This document shows, in pieces, positions 19,126-27,203 of a stretch of 64,000 nucleotides of DNA. Source of the stretch: Pseudomonas fulva 12-X. GTDB taxonomy: Bacteria; Pseudomonadota; Gammaproteobacteria; Pseudomonadales; Pseudomonadaceae. The stretch spans positions 4,293,001 to 4,357,000 of the forward strand of contig NC_015556.1 of NCBI RefSeq assembly GCF_000213805.1, written 5' to 3'. The notes under the pieces are model-generated. The model had not been told where the DNA came from, made no database searches, and worked only from the letters and a program-made list of their open reading frames with translations. The stretch's first letter is position 1, and each line of letters starts with the position of its first letter. The position numbers and the translations under genes are program-made.

Positions 19126-20493
19126 CTACTCGAATAGCGCGTCGAGTGCTTGCTCCAGGCGCGTCACAGCGATCACCTGCAGCCCGGGCGGCGACTCCTT
19201 CGGCGCGTTGGCCTTGGGCACAATGGCGCGCTTGAAACCGTGCTTGGCGGCTTCTTTCAAACGCTCCTGACCGCTGGGCACCGGGCGAATTTCGCCGGAA
19301 AGGCCAACCTCGCCGAAGACCAAAAGATCATGGGGCAGCGGCCGGTTGCGCAGGCTGGAAATGACTGCCGAGATCAGCGCCAGGTCGGAGGCGGTTTCCA
19401 GCACCTTCACACCGCCGACCACGTTGAGAAACACGTCCTGGTCATAGGTGGGAATGCCGCCGTGGCGGTGCAACACGGCCAGCAGCATGGCCAGGCGGTT
19501 CTGATCGAGACCCAGGGTGACGCGGCGCGGGTTGGCCATATGGCTGGTGTCGACCAGCGCCTGCACTTCCACCAGCATTGGCCGGGTGCCTTCCCAGGTG
19601 GCCATGACGATGCTGCCCGGCACCTCTTCCTGGGCGCGGGTGAGGAAGATCGCCGAGGGGTTGCTGACTTCCTTGAGGCCCTTGTCGGTCATGCCGAACA
19701 CGCCCAGCTCGTTGATCGCGCCGAAGCGGTTCTTCACCGCACGCAACAAACGCAGGCGGCCATCGGGGTCGCCCTCGAAATACAGCACGGTGTCAACCAT
19801 GTGCTCGAGCACCCGCGGGCCGGCCAGGGCGCCTTCCTTGGTCACGTGTCCGACCAGGAAGATCGCCGTGCCGCTCTGCTTGGCGAAACGCACCAGGAGC
19901 GCCGCACTCTCGCGCACCTGGGCCACGCCACCGGGCGCGGACTGCAGCTGCTCGGTGAAGATGGTCTGGATCGAGTCGATCACCATGACCTTGGGCTTTT
20001 CGTGGCGGGCGGTGGCGATGATGCTTTCGATGCAGGTCTCGGTCATCACCTTGAGTTTGTCTTCCGGCAGGCCAAGACGTCGGGCACGCATCGCCACCTG
20101 CTGCTGGGATTCCTCACCGGTGACGTACAGCGCCGGAAAACGCTGGGCGACGTTGCACAGGGTCTGCAGCAGGATGGTCGACTTGCCGATGCCGGGGTCG
20201 CCGCCGATCAGCACCACCGAGCCGTCCACCAGGCCACCGCCAAGCACGCGGTCGAGTTCGCCGGATGCTGTGGAAAAGCGCGCAACTTCCTCGACGCTGA
20301 CTTCGGCCAGGGTCTTGAGCTGCGCCTGCTGCCCGGCCCAGCCGGTTCGCCCGCTGGGCGCCGCTGCGCCGCCAGCTTCAATCATGGTTTCGGTGAGGGT
20401 ATTCCAGGCGCCGCACTCGCCGCATTGCCCGGCCCACTTGGGAAAGGTCGCGCCGCACTCGGTGCAGCCGTACAAGCGTTTAGCCTTGGCCAT
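19126..20493 (-). CDS. radA: DNA repair protein RadA
   Basis: 455 aa. An N-terminal C4 zinc finger (YGCTECGATFPKWAGQCGECGAWNT) is followed by the RecA-like ATPase with Walker A GGDPGIGKST near residue 95, the RadA KNRFG motif, and a C-terminal Lon-protease-like domain. RadA helps process recombination intermediates by branch migration. An AGGA site precedes ATG 20493. Divergent from the GNAT gene at 20632. The small Anr-box gene lies downstream on the same strand. Confidence 0.97.
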   Translation of the reverse strand: MAKAKRLYGCTECGATFPKWAGQCGECGAWNTLTETMIEAGGAAAPSGRTGWAGQQAQLKTLAEVSVEEVARFSTASGELDRVLGGGLVDGSVVLIGGDPGIGKSTILLQTLCNVAQRFPALYVTGEESQQQVAMRARRLGLPEDKLKVMTETCIESIIATARHEKPKVMVIDSIQTIFTEQLQSAPGGVAQVRESAALLVRFAKQSGTAIFLVGHVTKEGALAGPRVLEHMVDTVLYFEGDPDGRLRLLRAVKNRFGAINELGVFGMTDKGLKEVSNPSAIFLTRAQEEVPGSIVMATWEGTRPMLVEVQALVDTSHMANPRRVTLGLDQNRLAMLLAVLHRHGGIPTYDQDVFLNVVGGVKVLETASDLALISAVISSLRNRPLPHDLLVFGEVGLSGEIRPVPSGQERLKEAAKHGFKRAIVPKANAPKESPPGLQVIAVTRLEQALDALFE

Positions 20494-20631
20494 GGGGGTC
20501 GTCCTGCCTGATCGATCGAGGCCGAAACGATACCGAACAACTGGATAAATTTACAGACCTGTACGTGCAGGCTATCGGCGGCGTACCGGCCAGGCCGATA
20601 ATGCGCCGCTCCTCTGCCTTGAGACCCCGTG

Positions 20632-21117
20632 ATGTCCATCGAACTGATTCCCGCCAGCGCCGAGCAGCTGCCGCTGATCCGCAACCTCTACCAGTTCTAT
20701 GCCTACGAGTCGTCGGACTGGGAGCAGGAAGACGTCGAGGTCGACGGCCACTTTTACGTGCACGAGCCGCATCTGCAGCGCTACTGGCAGGACGAAGGCT
20801 GGAGCGCCGGGCTGATTCTGGTCGACGGTTTTATCGCCGGTTTTCTGCTGCTGGAGGCCTGTGAGGACCAGCGCCTGGCCGAGATGGAATTCGCCGACCT
20901 GTTCCTGCTCAAGAAATACCGGCGCCTGGGCATCGGCCGTGCGTTGCTGCAGCAAACGGTCAGCGACGGGCGCCGTTGGCTGGTTTGTTGTTACGAGCAG
21001 GATGAGCTGGCGAGCGCTTTCTACCGGCAGGTGCTGAGCGAGCTGTCATTCGTGGTGCGTAAGCTGGAAGACGACGGCGCTGAAACGGGGCTGCAACGAT
21101 TCGTGGTGCAGGCCTGA
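20632..21117 (+). CDS. GNAT-family N-acetyltransferase
   Basis: 161 aa from ATG 20632; a GTG immediately upstream at 20629 is the alternative. The acetyl-CoA binding loop is YRRLGIGRALLQQ near residue 100, within a standard GNAT fold. An unusually acidic N-terminal segment (SSDWEQEDVEVDG) is present. The substrate cannot be deduced. Divergent from radA, followed by dispersed repeats. Confidence 0.8.
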   Translation: MSIELIPASAEQLPLIRNLYQFYAYESSDWEQEDVEVDGHFYVHEPHLQRYWQDEGWSAGLILVDGFIAGFLLLEACEDQRLAEMEFADLFLLKKYRRLGIGRALLQQTVSDGRRWLVCCYEQDELASAFYRQVLSELSFVVRKLEDDGAETGLQRFVVQA

Positions 21118-21141
21118 AGGTTGACGGGTAGCAATAAAGAA

Positions 21142-21214
21142 CCCGGGTTACGCCTGCGGCTAACCCAGGCTACGCAAAACTCGTAGCCTGGCGTTGAGCG
21201 CAGCGATACCCAGG
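21142..21214. repeat. Pair of opposed GTAGCCTGGGT-type dispersed repeats
   Basis: Two head-to-head units: CCCGGGTTACGC..TAACCCAGGCTAC at 21142-21173 and GTAGCCTGGCGTTGAGCG..GATACCCAGG at 21183-21214. The same family recurs at 25480, 31868-31942 and 51074-51143. Each unit can form a hairpin (CCTGG/CCAGG or CCCGGG). It sits in the gap between convergent genes. Confidence 0.65.
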
Positions 21215-21254
21215 AATCCGTCACGCATCGCTGCACCCAATGTCGCCTGGAGGC

Positions 21255-21491
21255 TCAGCGTTCGGTGAGCTCCTGCACGATCTTGTCCTTGAGCAGCACC
21301 CGCTCGCGGCGCAAGCGGCCCAGGGTTTCGTCATCGAAGGACTGGTTGCCGGACTCGAGTTCGACGATGCGTTTGTCCAGATTCTGGTAGCGGCCTACCA
21401 GGCCGTCGAAACCCGGATGGCTCTTGCGACGCTCGGTCAGGGCGTCGCCGAACTCACGAAATTCTTCGCGCAGATTGTGCTCGGCGGTCAT
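21255..21491 (-). CDS. YdcH-family (DUF465) small coiled-coil protein
   Basis: 78 aa from ATG 21491, with a GAGGAG site 6 bases upstream. It has the DUF465 pattern: HPGFDGLVGRYQNLDKRIVELE near residue 25 followed by a second helix LGRLRRERVLLKDKIVQEL. Predicted all-helical hairpin; function unknown. A second, diverged member lies 79 bases upstream on the same strand. Confidence 0.82.
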   Translation of the reverse strand: MTAEHNLREEFREFGDALTERRKSHPGFDGLVGRYQNLDKRIVELESGNQSFDDETLGRLRRERVLLKDKIVQELTER

Positions 21492-21569
21492 GGGGCGCTC
21501 CTCTGTGTGGGGGTGGTGATCCATTGACCATAGCCCAGCAGCGCCGACATGCCCGCCCGACGAGTTGCA

Positions 21570-21824
21570 TCAACCGCCGCAGTTGTTGCCACAGTTGCAG
21601 CACTCACCGCGCGCCTTGCGCTGCTGGCGCGCCAGATCTTCGCGCAAACCCGAACGGCGCAGTTTCAGCGCAGCCAGGCTCAGCCCGTCGGGCCGCTCCA
21701 GGCCGTTTTCGATACGGGCGATGCGCCGGTCGACATCATCGTGCTGCTCCACCAGCGCAGCGTAGGCAGGGTTGCCGTGCAGCCGCGCGGCGGTTTCGGA
21801 TTGGGCGGAATAGTCGATATGCAT
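21570..21824 (-). CDS. DUF465-type small protein with Cys-rich tail, Anr box upstream
   Basis: 84 aa from ATG 21824, with AGGAG 8 bases upstream. The core has the YdcH/DUF465 arrangement (NPAYAALVEQHDDVDRRIARIE, then LKLRRSGLREDLARQQRK). The C-terminus ends ECCNCGNNCGG, four Cys in ten residues, which suggests metal or redox binding and is not normal for this family. An Anr/FNR-type box lies 58 bases upstream of the start. It probably forms a unit with the next DUF465 gene downstream. Function unknown. Confidence 0.78.
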   Translation of the reverse strand: MHIDYSAQSETAARLHGNPAYAALVEQHDDVDRRIARIENGLERPDGLSLAALKLRRSGLREDLARQQRKARGECCNCGNNCGG

Positions 21825-21853
21825 GGCCAGGCTCCTGATAGATGAATGAGGCC

Positions 21854-21895
21854 ACTGTAATCAGGTGAAAGGCCCTGCCCGTTGATCCCCGTCAA
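21854..21895 (-). promoter_or_regulatory. Anr/FNR-type promoter of the Cys-rich DUF465 gene
   Basis: TTGATCCCCGTCAA at 21882-21895 matches TTGAT-N4-ATCAA at 9 of 10 positions. Reading leftward, TACAGT (complement of 21854-21859) is an acceptable -10. With the box at -41.5 the start would be near 21847, 23 bases before the ATG, a consistent class II Anr promoter. Confidence 0.62.
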
Positions 21896-22109
21896 CCACG
21901 CAAAGCGGCCGAGCACCATCCATCGCCTGCGCGCAAAGGTGCGGCGCAGAGCACTGCAGCGAATCGGTATCTATCAACTTGCGGTAATAAATTCGGACAA
22001 TGCCGCGACATGGGGGTCACAAACCTAACGCTAGCCGAACGCCAAGCATGGCAGACCGCTAGCGGTGCTTTACACTTCAGCGCACCAAATCAGATCCAGG
22101 GGGTTGCAC

Positions 22110-22523
22110 ATGAGCATCATCAACGAATTCAAGGCCTTCGCGGTCAAGGGCAACGTCGTCGACATGGCGGTCGGTATCATCATCGGCGCGGCCTTCGGCA
22201 AGATCGTCTCGTCCTTCGTCGGCGACGTGATCATGCCGCCCCTGGGCCTGCTGATCGGTGGGGTGGACTTCTCCGATCTGGCCATCACCCTCAAGGCCGC
22301 CGAGGGCGATATTCCGGCCGTGGTGCTGGCTTACGGGCGCTTCATCCAGACGGTCATCGACTTCATCATCATCGCCTTCGCCATCTTCATGGGCGTCAAG
22401 GCGATCAACCGCCTCAAGCGCGAAGAAGCCGCCGCGCCGTCGGTGCCGCCAGCACCGAGCACCCAGGAAGTACTGCTGACGGAAATCCGCGACCTGCTCA
22501 AGAACCAGCAGCACAAGGATTGA
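22110..22523 (+). CDS. mscL: Large-conductance mechanosensitive channel
   Basis: 137 aa, starting [33 protein letters not shown], the invariant first helix and TM1 of MscL. TM2 is at about 70-95 ([21 protein letters not shown]) and the C-terminal helix is [10 protein letters not shown]. It opens under membrane tension to release solutes on osmotic downshock. ATG 22110 has an AGGGGG site 8 bases upstream; a frame-open extension back to 22065 is not conserved. The 285 bases upstream hold the Anr-type promoter of the opposite strand and nothing else recognised. Confidence 0.97.
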   Translation: MSIINEFKAFAVKGNVVDMAVGIIIGAAFGKIVSSFVGDVIMPPLGLLIGGVDFSDLAITLKAAEGDIPAVVLAYGRFIQTVIDFIIIAFAIFMGVKAINRLKREEAAAPSVPPAPSTQEVLLTEIRDLLKNQQHKD

Positions 22524-22545
22524 TCGGGCAGCAGAGCAGCAAAGA

Positions 22546-22572
22546 AAACGGCGCCTCCAGGGCGCCGTTTTC
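22546..22572. terminator. Bidirectional terminator between mscL and the TerC-family gene
   Basis: AAAACGGCGCC, loop TCCAG, GGCGCCGTTTT: a 7-bp GC stem flanked by A4 and T4, so it can work on both strands. It lies 22 bases after the mscL stop and 14 bases after the convergent TerC-family stop. Confidence 0.85.
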
Positions 22573-22586
22573 ATATCCAGCTCAGG

Positions 22587-24152
22587 TCACGCCGCGCTGT
22601 TGTCGGCATCAGGCTTGAGCAGCACGCGGGTGATGCGCCGTTCCTTGACCTCGATCACCGTCAGTTCCCAGCCCAGGTACTCGACCTTGTCGCCGATCAG
22701 CGGCAGGCGGTCGAGCAGGCTCATGGCCAGCCCGGCCAGGGTCTGGTAATCGTCGGTCGGCTTGGCGGCGAAGTTCATCCGCTCGCGCAGCACCGCCAGG
22801 TTGACCGCACCGTTGACCCGGTAGCCACCGTCCACTTCCTCGACGTCCGGGCCGTCCACTTCGCTGGCATCCGGCAGTTCACCGGCAATCGCTTCGAGAA
22901 TGTCGGTCAGGGTCAGCAGGCCTTCGAAACCGCCGAACTCGTTGACCACGAAGGCCACGTGGGTCGAGCCCTGGCGCATCTGTTCCAGGGAGCTGAGCAC
23001 GCTTGAGCTGTCCGGCAGGTTGATCGGCGCGCGCACCAGGCTTTCGATATCCGGCTGCTGGCCCTTGAGCAGTTCCTTGAACAGCTCCTTCTTGTGCACG
23101 TAGCCCAAGGGCTCGTCGCGCGTTTCGTTGCGGATCACCACCAGGCGCGAGTGCGGCGAATCGAGCAGCGCCTGCTGGATCTTCTCCGGGGCGTCGTCGA
23201 GGTTGATGCAGTCGACTTCCATGCGATCGGTCATGACCTTCTGAATCGACAACTCAGCCATGTTCAGCACGCCACTGATCATCACCCGCTCGCGACGGTC
23301 GAACAGCGCGGTTTCGCCCTGCTCGCCCTCGAGCATGTCGGCGATGTCCTCGCCGACTTCATCGGCCTGCACCTTGCCGCCGAGCATGCGCATCACCGCG
23401 TGGGCGGTGCGGTCGCGCAGGCCACGCTGGCCCTGCAGGCTGCGCTTGCGGCGCGAACGGGCGATCTGGTTGAACAGCTCGATAAGGATCGAGAAGCCAA
23501 TGGCCGCGTACAGGTAACCCTTCGGAATGTGGAAGCCCAGACCTTCAGCGGTCAGGCTGAAACCGATCATCATCAAAAAGCCCAGGCAGAGCATGATTAC
23601 CGTCGGGCGGGCGTTGACGAAGGCGGTCAGCGGCTTGCTGGCGACGATCATCAGGCCGATGGAGATGATCACCGCGATCATCATCACTTCCAGGTGCTCG
23701 ACCATGCCGACGGCAGTGATTACGGCATCCAGGGAGAACACCGCGTCGAGCACGATGATCTGCGCCACCACCGGCCAGAACTTGGCGTAGGTGCGCGAGC
23801 CACCATGCTGATGGGTACGGCCTTCGAGGCGCTCGTGCAGTTCCATGGTGGCCTTGAACAGCAGGAACACACCACCGAACAGCATGATCAGGTCACGGCC
23901 GGAAAAGGACTTGCCGAACACGTCGATCAGCGGATCGGTCAGCGTCACCAGCCAGGCCATGCTGGCCAGCAGGCCCAGGCGCATGATCAGCGCCAGGCTC
24001 AGGCCGATCACCCGCGCGCGGTCACGCTGCTCGGGCGGCAGCTTGTCGGCGAGAATGGCGATGAACACCAGGTTGTCGATGCCCAGAACGATTTCCAGGA
24101 CGATCAGGGTCAACAGGCCAAGCCAGGCCGTCGGATCAGCGATCCATTCCAT
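22587..24152 (-). CDS. TerC-family membrane protein with CBS and CorC/HlyC domains
   Basis: 521 aa. Residues 1-235 form a seven-helix TerC domain with acidic membrane motifs ([13 protein letters not shown] near 20 and [16 protein letters not shown] near 135). Then come a CBS pair (about 300-420) and a C-terminal CorC_HlyC/transporter-associated domain (about 430-515). This is the YoaE/YegH arrangement. TerC proteins are implicated in metal ion export, manganese in the best-studied cases. The untranslated leader is long and structured. The ribosome-binding site is unclear. Substrate is inferred only from the family. Confidence 0.88.
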   Translation of the reverse strand: MEWIADPTAWLGLLTLIVLEIVLGIDNLVFIAILADKLPPEQRDRARVIGLSLALIMRLGLLASMAWLVTLTDPLIDVFGKSFSGRDLIMLFGGVFLLFKATMELHERLEGRTHQHGGSRTYAKFWPVVAQIIVLDAVFSLDAVITAVGMVEHLEVMMIAVIISIGLMIVASKPLTAFVNARPTVIMLCLGFLMMIGFSLTAEGLGFHIPKGYLYAAIGFSILIELFNQIARSRRKRSLQGQRGLRDRTAHAVMRMLGGKVQADEVGEDIADMLEGEQGETALFDRRERVMISGVLNMAELSIQKVMTDRMEVDCINLDDAPEKIQQALLDSPHSRLVVIRNETRDEPLGYVHKKELFKELLKGQQPDIESLVRAPINLPDSSSVLSSLEQMRQGSTHVAFVVNEFGGFEGLLTLTDILEAIAGELPDASEVDGPDVEEVDGGYRVNGAVNLAVLRERMNFAAKPTDDYQTLAGLAMSLLDRLPLIGDKVEYLGWELTVIEVKERRITRVLLKPDADNSAA

Positions 24153-24159
24153 TTTAGTG

Positions 24160-24390
24160 TGTAGCTCTCTCTAGGGGAAAACGGAGACGGCCGAACGCGG
24201 CGCGCATGCAGGTCGCAGGCGCGTGAAGTCTCGGCTGTCGGGAAGGATGCGCAGCGCTGTGCTGCACGATGGGCGCGCGCCGGGCGGCGCTGCCTTTGGG
24301 AAGCGCCCTCGTCCGTAATGGCGAGGGCGGTCGACTACTGTCGCTGTCCATGTAGACCGGATAGTGGGAAACAGACCCTGCAATCTACTG
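24160..24390 (-). other. Structured leader upstream of the TerC-family gene, possible Mn-riboswitch-like region
   Basis: On the minus strand the 313-base gap before the TerC gene contains AGTAGTCGAC, then a strong 8-bp hairpin CGCCCTCG/CGAGGGCG with loop CCATTACGGA. About 90 bases later comes GCCGAGAC. AGTAG and GCCGAGAC resemble conserved pieces of the yybP-ykoY manganese riboswitch, which often precedes TerC genes. I could not find a convincing closing P1 helix or the G-rich start of the motif. The hairpin is clear; the riboswitch identity is uncertain. Confidence 0.3.
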
Positions 24391-24465
24391 GAGCGCGAGT
24401 CACACCGAAAGCGGCAAGTTTGTAACCGTGCTTTACATGCCGCCTGAGCGTGTCGGCTTGCAGGC

Positions 24466-25239
24466 TTACCAGTAGTTCTCCACGGCGACCTGGCCGGGCC
24501 GCCGGGTCAGGCTGAGGTTCATGTTGCGCGCCTTCAGGCATTGGCGGATGTCGTCGATCATCTGCGGGTTGCCGCAGATCATCACCCGAGAATGTTCGGG
24601 GGTCAGCTCAAGACCGGCGGCACGCTCCAGCTCGCCGTTTTCGATCAGTTGGGTGATGCGCGCATTCAGGCAGCCCGGCGCCTGCTCGCGGGTGACCACC
24701 GGCACATAGGTGAGTTTGTGGGTGTACTCGGCCAGGTGCTCCAGCTCGGCGAAGCCGTGGATCATGTCCTGATAGGCCAGCTCGGCCAGGGTGCGGGCGC
24801 TGTAAACCAGCACGATGCGCTCGAAGCGCTCCCAGATTTCGAAATCCTGCAGCATCGACAGGAACGGCGCGATGCCGGTGCCGCTGCCCAGCAGCCACAG
24901 GTCGCGACCATCGACGAAGCGATCCAGGGTCAGATAACCGGTGGCCATCTTTTCCACCAGCAGGGTGTCTCCGACGCGCAGGCGGCTCAGTTCGCTGGTG
25001 AACTCACCACCTGGCACCACGATGGAAAAGAACTCCAGGTGCTCGTCATGGGGCGCGGAGACCAGCGAATAGGCGCGCCAGACCACCGAGCCGTCGGCCT
25101 TCTCCACCCCCAGGCGCACGAACTGCCCGGCGCGAAAGCGAAACCCGGCATCGCGGGTGGTGCGCAGGGTGAACAGGCTGGGCGTCAGGGTCTGTACGTC
25201 GAGAAGGGTCTGGCGGGTGAATTTGTCTTCGCTACTCAT
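24466..25239 (-). CDS. fpr: Ferredoxin/flavodoxin-NADP+ reductase
   Basis: 257 aa. FAD-binding motif RAYSL-S (RAYSLVSAPHDE), NADPH-binding GSGTGIAPFLSML near residue 113, and C-terminal VENYW, typical of the bacterial Fpr subclass ending in a Tyr/Trp-type tail. It exchanges electrons between NADPH and ferredoxin or flavodoxin and is commonly linked to oxidative stress. ATG 25239 has GGAG 6 bases upstream; ATG 25251 would add only MEPP. In P. aeruginosa the neighbours are mscL and dctP; here a sugar-acid cluster lies between fpr and dctP. Confidence 0.93.
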   Translation of the reverse strand: MSSEDKFTRQTLLDVQTLTPSLFTLRTTRDAGFRFRAGQFVRLGVEKADGSVVWRAYSLVSAPHDEHLEFFSIVVPGGEFTSELSRLRVGDTLLVEKMATGYLTLDRFVDGRDLWLLGSGTGIAPFLSMLQDFEIWERFERIVLVYSARTLAELAYQDMIHGFAELEHLAEYTHKLTYVPVVTREQAPGCLNARITQLIENGELERAAGLELTPEHSRVMICGNPQMIDDIRQCLKARNMNLSLTRRPGQVAVENYW

Positions 25240-25358
25240 CGGCGGCTCCATCTGGGCTCATGGGGCCTAGTGTCGCGCAAAGCCGGCGCGGGAAACACCG
25301 GTAAAGATCAGGGAAAACAGTTGGGCGGGATCGGCAGCTGCACGAGTTCGATGTGATT

Positions 25359-25384
25359 GGTGGATAAGCTTCGCGTTATCCACC
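25359..25384. repeat. GGTGGATAAGC dispersed inverted repeat
   Basis: GGTGGATAA at 25359-25367 pairs with TTATCCACC at 25376-25384, core GCTTCGCG. It belongs to the same family as 35908 and probably 9252. First of three different repeat families placed side by side in this 330-base gap between fpr and the dehydrogenase gene. Confidence 0.65.
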
Positions 25385-25406
25385 CTACAAGCCGGCACCA
25401 CCATCT

Positions 25407-25468
25407 TGTGGGAGCGGGCGGGGACGCCCAGTTCATGCCCGCGATCGCGCGCAGGGCGCGCTCCCACA
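25407..25468. repeat. REP-like TGTGGGAGCG ... CGCTCCCACA
   Basis: Arms TGTGGGAGCG and CGCTCCCACA at the two ends, with GC-rich inner dyads (GCGCGC). Second of three neighbouring repeat families. Same type as 50999 and 61749. Confidence 0.7.
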
Positions 25469-25479
25469 GAAGATCCGCC

Positions 25480-25510
25480 GTAGCCCGGGTCGAGCGAAGC
25501 GACACCCGGG
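25480..25510. repeat. GTAGCCCGGGT-type dispersed repeat
   Basis: GTAGCCCGGGTCGAGCGAAGCGACACCCGGG; the halves GTCGAGCG..CGACAC and CCCGGGT..ACCCGGG are complementary. Same family as 21183, 31868, 31911, 51074 and 51113. Confidence 0.65.
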
Positions 25511-25524
25511 AAACCATCGCCCAC

Positions 25525-25554
25525 AAAAAAGCCGACCCTGAGGTCGGCTCTTTT
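25525..25554 (-). terminator. Terminator of the GguC-dehydrogenase operon
   Basis: Read on the minus strand: AGCCGACC, loop TCAG, GGTCGGCT followed by six T, located 15 bases after the dehydrogenase stop. The complement also ends in TTTT, so it may act in both directions. Confidence 0.85.
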
Positions 25555-25569
25555 GCGGTGCGCTGATGC

Positions 25570-27147
25570 TTACAACGCCTCACGGCTGCTGGCGCCGTCC
25601 ACCAGGCGGGCGATGCCCAGCGGGTTGGCGTTTTTCAGGGCGTCGGGCAACAGGGCCTCCGGGCAGTTCTGGTAGCACACCGGGCGCAGGAAGCGGTCGA
25701 TGGCCAGGGTGCCGACCGAGGTGCCGCGGGCGTCGGAGGTCGCCGGGTACGGGCCGCCATGCACCATGGCATCACAGACTTCCACGCCGGTTGGATAACC
25801 GTTGAACAGTACGCGCCCGACCTTCTGTTCTAGCAGCGCGAGCAGCTCCTCACTGCCGGCCAGGTCGCCAGATTCGGTGATCAGCGTCGCGGTCAGTTGA
25901 CCGTGCAACCCCGCGATGGCCTCTAGCAGTTCAGCCTTGTCGGCCACTTCGACGACGATGGTGGTCGGCCCGAAGACTTCTTCCTGCAGGCGCTCGTCAC
26001 CTTCAAGCAGCAGGCTGACATCGGCCTTGAAAAGCTGCGGGCGCGCCTGCTTGCCTTCCTGCGCGGCGCCCGCCAGGTGGGTGATGCCCGGGTGTGCGGC
26101 GAGCGCAGCGATGCCCTTGCCATAGCCCTCCAGGCCGCCGGCATTGAGCAGCGTCTGCGGCGGCTGCTCGGCCATCTTGACGGTCAGGCTGTGCAGAAAG
26201 GCGGTGAACTCCGGCGAGCGAATGCCGAGCACCAGGCCAGGGTTGGTGCAGAACTGCCCAGCGCCGAGCACCACCGATGCGGCCAACTCGCCAGCAACCT
26301 TCTCGCCACGAGCCTTGAGGGCTTCGGGCAGGAGGATGACCGGGTTGATGCTGCTCATCTCGGCGAACACCGGGATCGGCTGCGGGCGCGCCGCGGCCAT
26401 GTCGCACAGGGCACGACCGCCACGCAGCGAACCGGTGAAGCCGACCGCCTGAATGGCCGGGTGCTTGACCAGCGCGGCGCCGACGATGCCGCCGTAGATC
26501 ATGTTGAACACGCCTTTGGGCATTCCGGTTTTCTCGGCTGCGCGCAGCAGCGCGGCGCCCACCAGGGCGGTGGTGGTCATGTGGCCGGGGTGAGCCTTGA
26601 ACACCACCGGGCAGCCGGCAGCCAGGGCCGATGCGGTGTCACCACCGGCCGTCGAGAACGCCAATGGAAAGTTGCTGGCACCGAACACGGCGACCGGGCC
26701 GAGGCCGATGCGGTACTGGCGCAGATCCGGGCGCGGCAGCGGCTGGCGATCCGGTAGGGCGCGGTCGATGCGCGCGCCGAGGAAATCGCCGCGGCGCAGC
26801 ACCTGGGCGAACAGGCGCATCTGCCCGCTGGTACGCCCGCGCTCGCCCTGGATACGCCCGGCCGGCAGCGCGGTTTCCCGGCAGACGACGGCGATGAAAT
26901 CCTCGCCCAGGGCGTCCAGCTCATCGGCGATGGCATCGAGAAACTCCGCACGCCGGGTCGCCGGCAGGCTGCGATAAACCGGGTAGGCAGCGGCAGCAGC
27001 CTTGGCGGCAGCATCGACCTCTTGCTCGGTGGCCTCGACGAATTCGTACGGCAGCGTTTCGCCCGTGGTGGCATCGACGCTCTGCAGCTTCACGCTGCCG
27101 CGGGCACTGTAGGCGCCGCCGATGATGTTGTGGCCGTTAACGGACAT
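25570..27147 (-). CDS. 2-oxoglutarate semialdehyde dehydrogenase (NADP+ aldehyde dehydrogenase)
   Basis: 525 aa from ATG 27147, with a perfect AGGAGG 8 bases upstream; ATG 27168 is less likely. Aldehyde dehydrogenase superfamily, of the long alpha-ketoglutaric semialdehyde dehydrogenase type: GASNFPLAFSTAGGDTASALAAG, catalytic Glu in F-A-E-M-S-S and catalytic Cys in GQFCTNPG. It would oxidise 2-oxoglutarate semialdehyde, the end product of non-phosphorylating pentose-acid and hexarate routes, to 2-oxoglutarate. The upstream GguC-like gene in the same operon supports this role. The exact sugar acid is unknown. Confidence 0.86.
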   Translation of the reverse strand: MSVNGHNIIGGAYSARGSVKLQSVDATTGETLPYEFVEATEQEVDAAAKAAAAAYPVYRSLPATRRAEFLDAIADELDALGEDFIAVVCRETALPAGRIQGERGRTSGQMRLFAQVLRRGDFLGARIDRALPDRQPLPRPDLRQYRIGLGPVAVFGASNFPLAFSTAGGDTASALAAGCPVVFKAHPGHMTTTALVGAALLRAAEKTGMPKGVFNMIYGGIVGAALVKHPAIQAVGFTGSLRGGRALCDMAAARPQPIPVFAEMSSINPVILLPEALKARGEKVAGELAASVVLGAGQFCTNPGLVLGIRSPEFTAFLHSLTVKMAEQPPQTLLNAGGLEGYGKGIAALAAHPGITHLAGAAQEGKQARPQLFKADVSLLLEGDERLQEEVFGPTTIVVEVADKAELLEAIAGLHGQLTATLITESGDLAGSEELLALLEQKVGRVLFNGYPTGVEVCDAMVHGGPYPATSDARGTSVGTLAIDRFLRPVCYQNCPEALLPDALKNANPLGIARLVDGASSREAL

Positions 27148-27174
27148 GAAATATTCCTCCTGTGGCAAACCAAG

Positions 27175-27192
27175 CGGGGCCCTAAGGCCCCG
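27175..27192 (-). other. Intercistronic GC hairpin
   Basis: CGGGGCC, loop TTAG, GGCCCCG on the minus strand, in the 56-base gap between the GguC-like gene and the dehydrogenase gene. There is no U-tract. It may stabilise or process the transcript. Confidence 0.5.
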
Positions 27193-27203
27193 GTGAACAG
27201 TGT

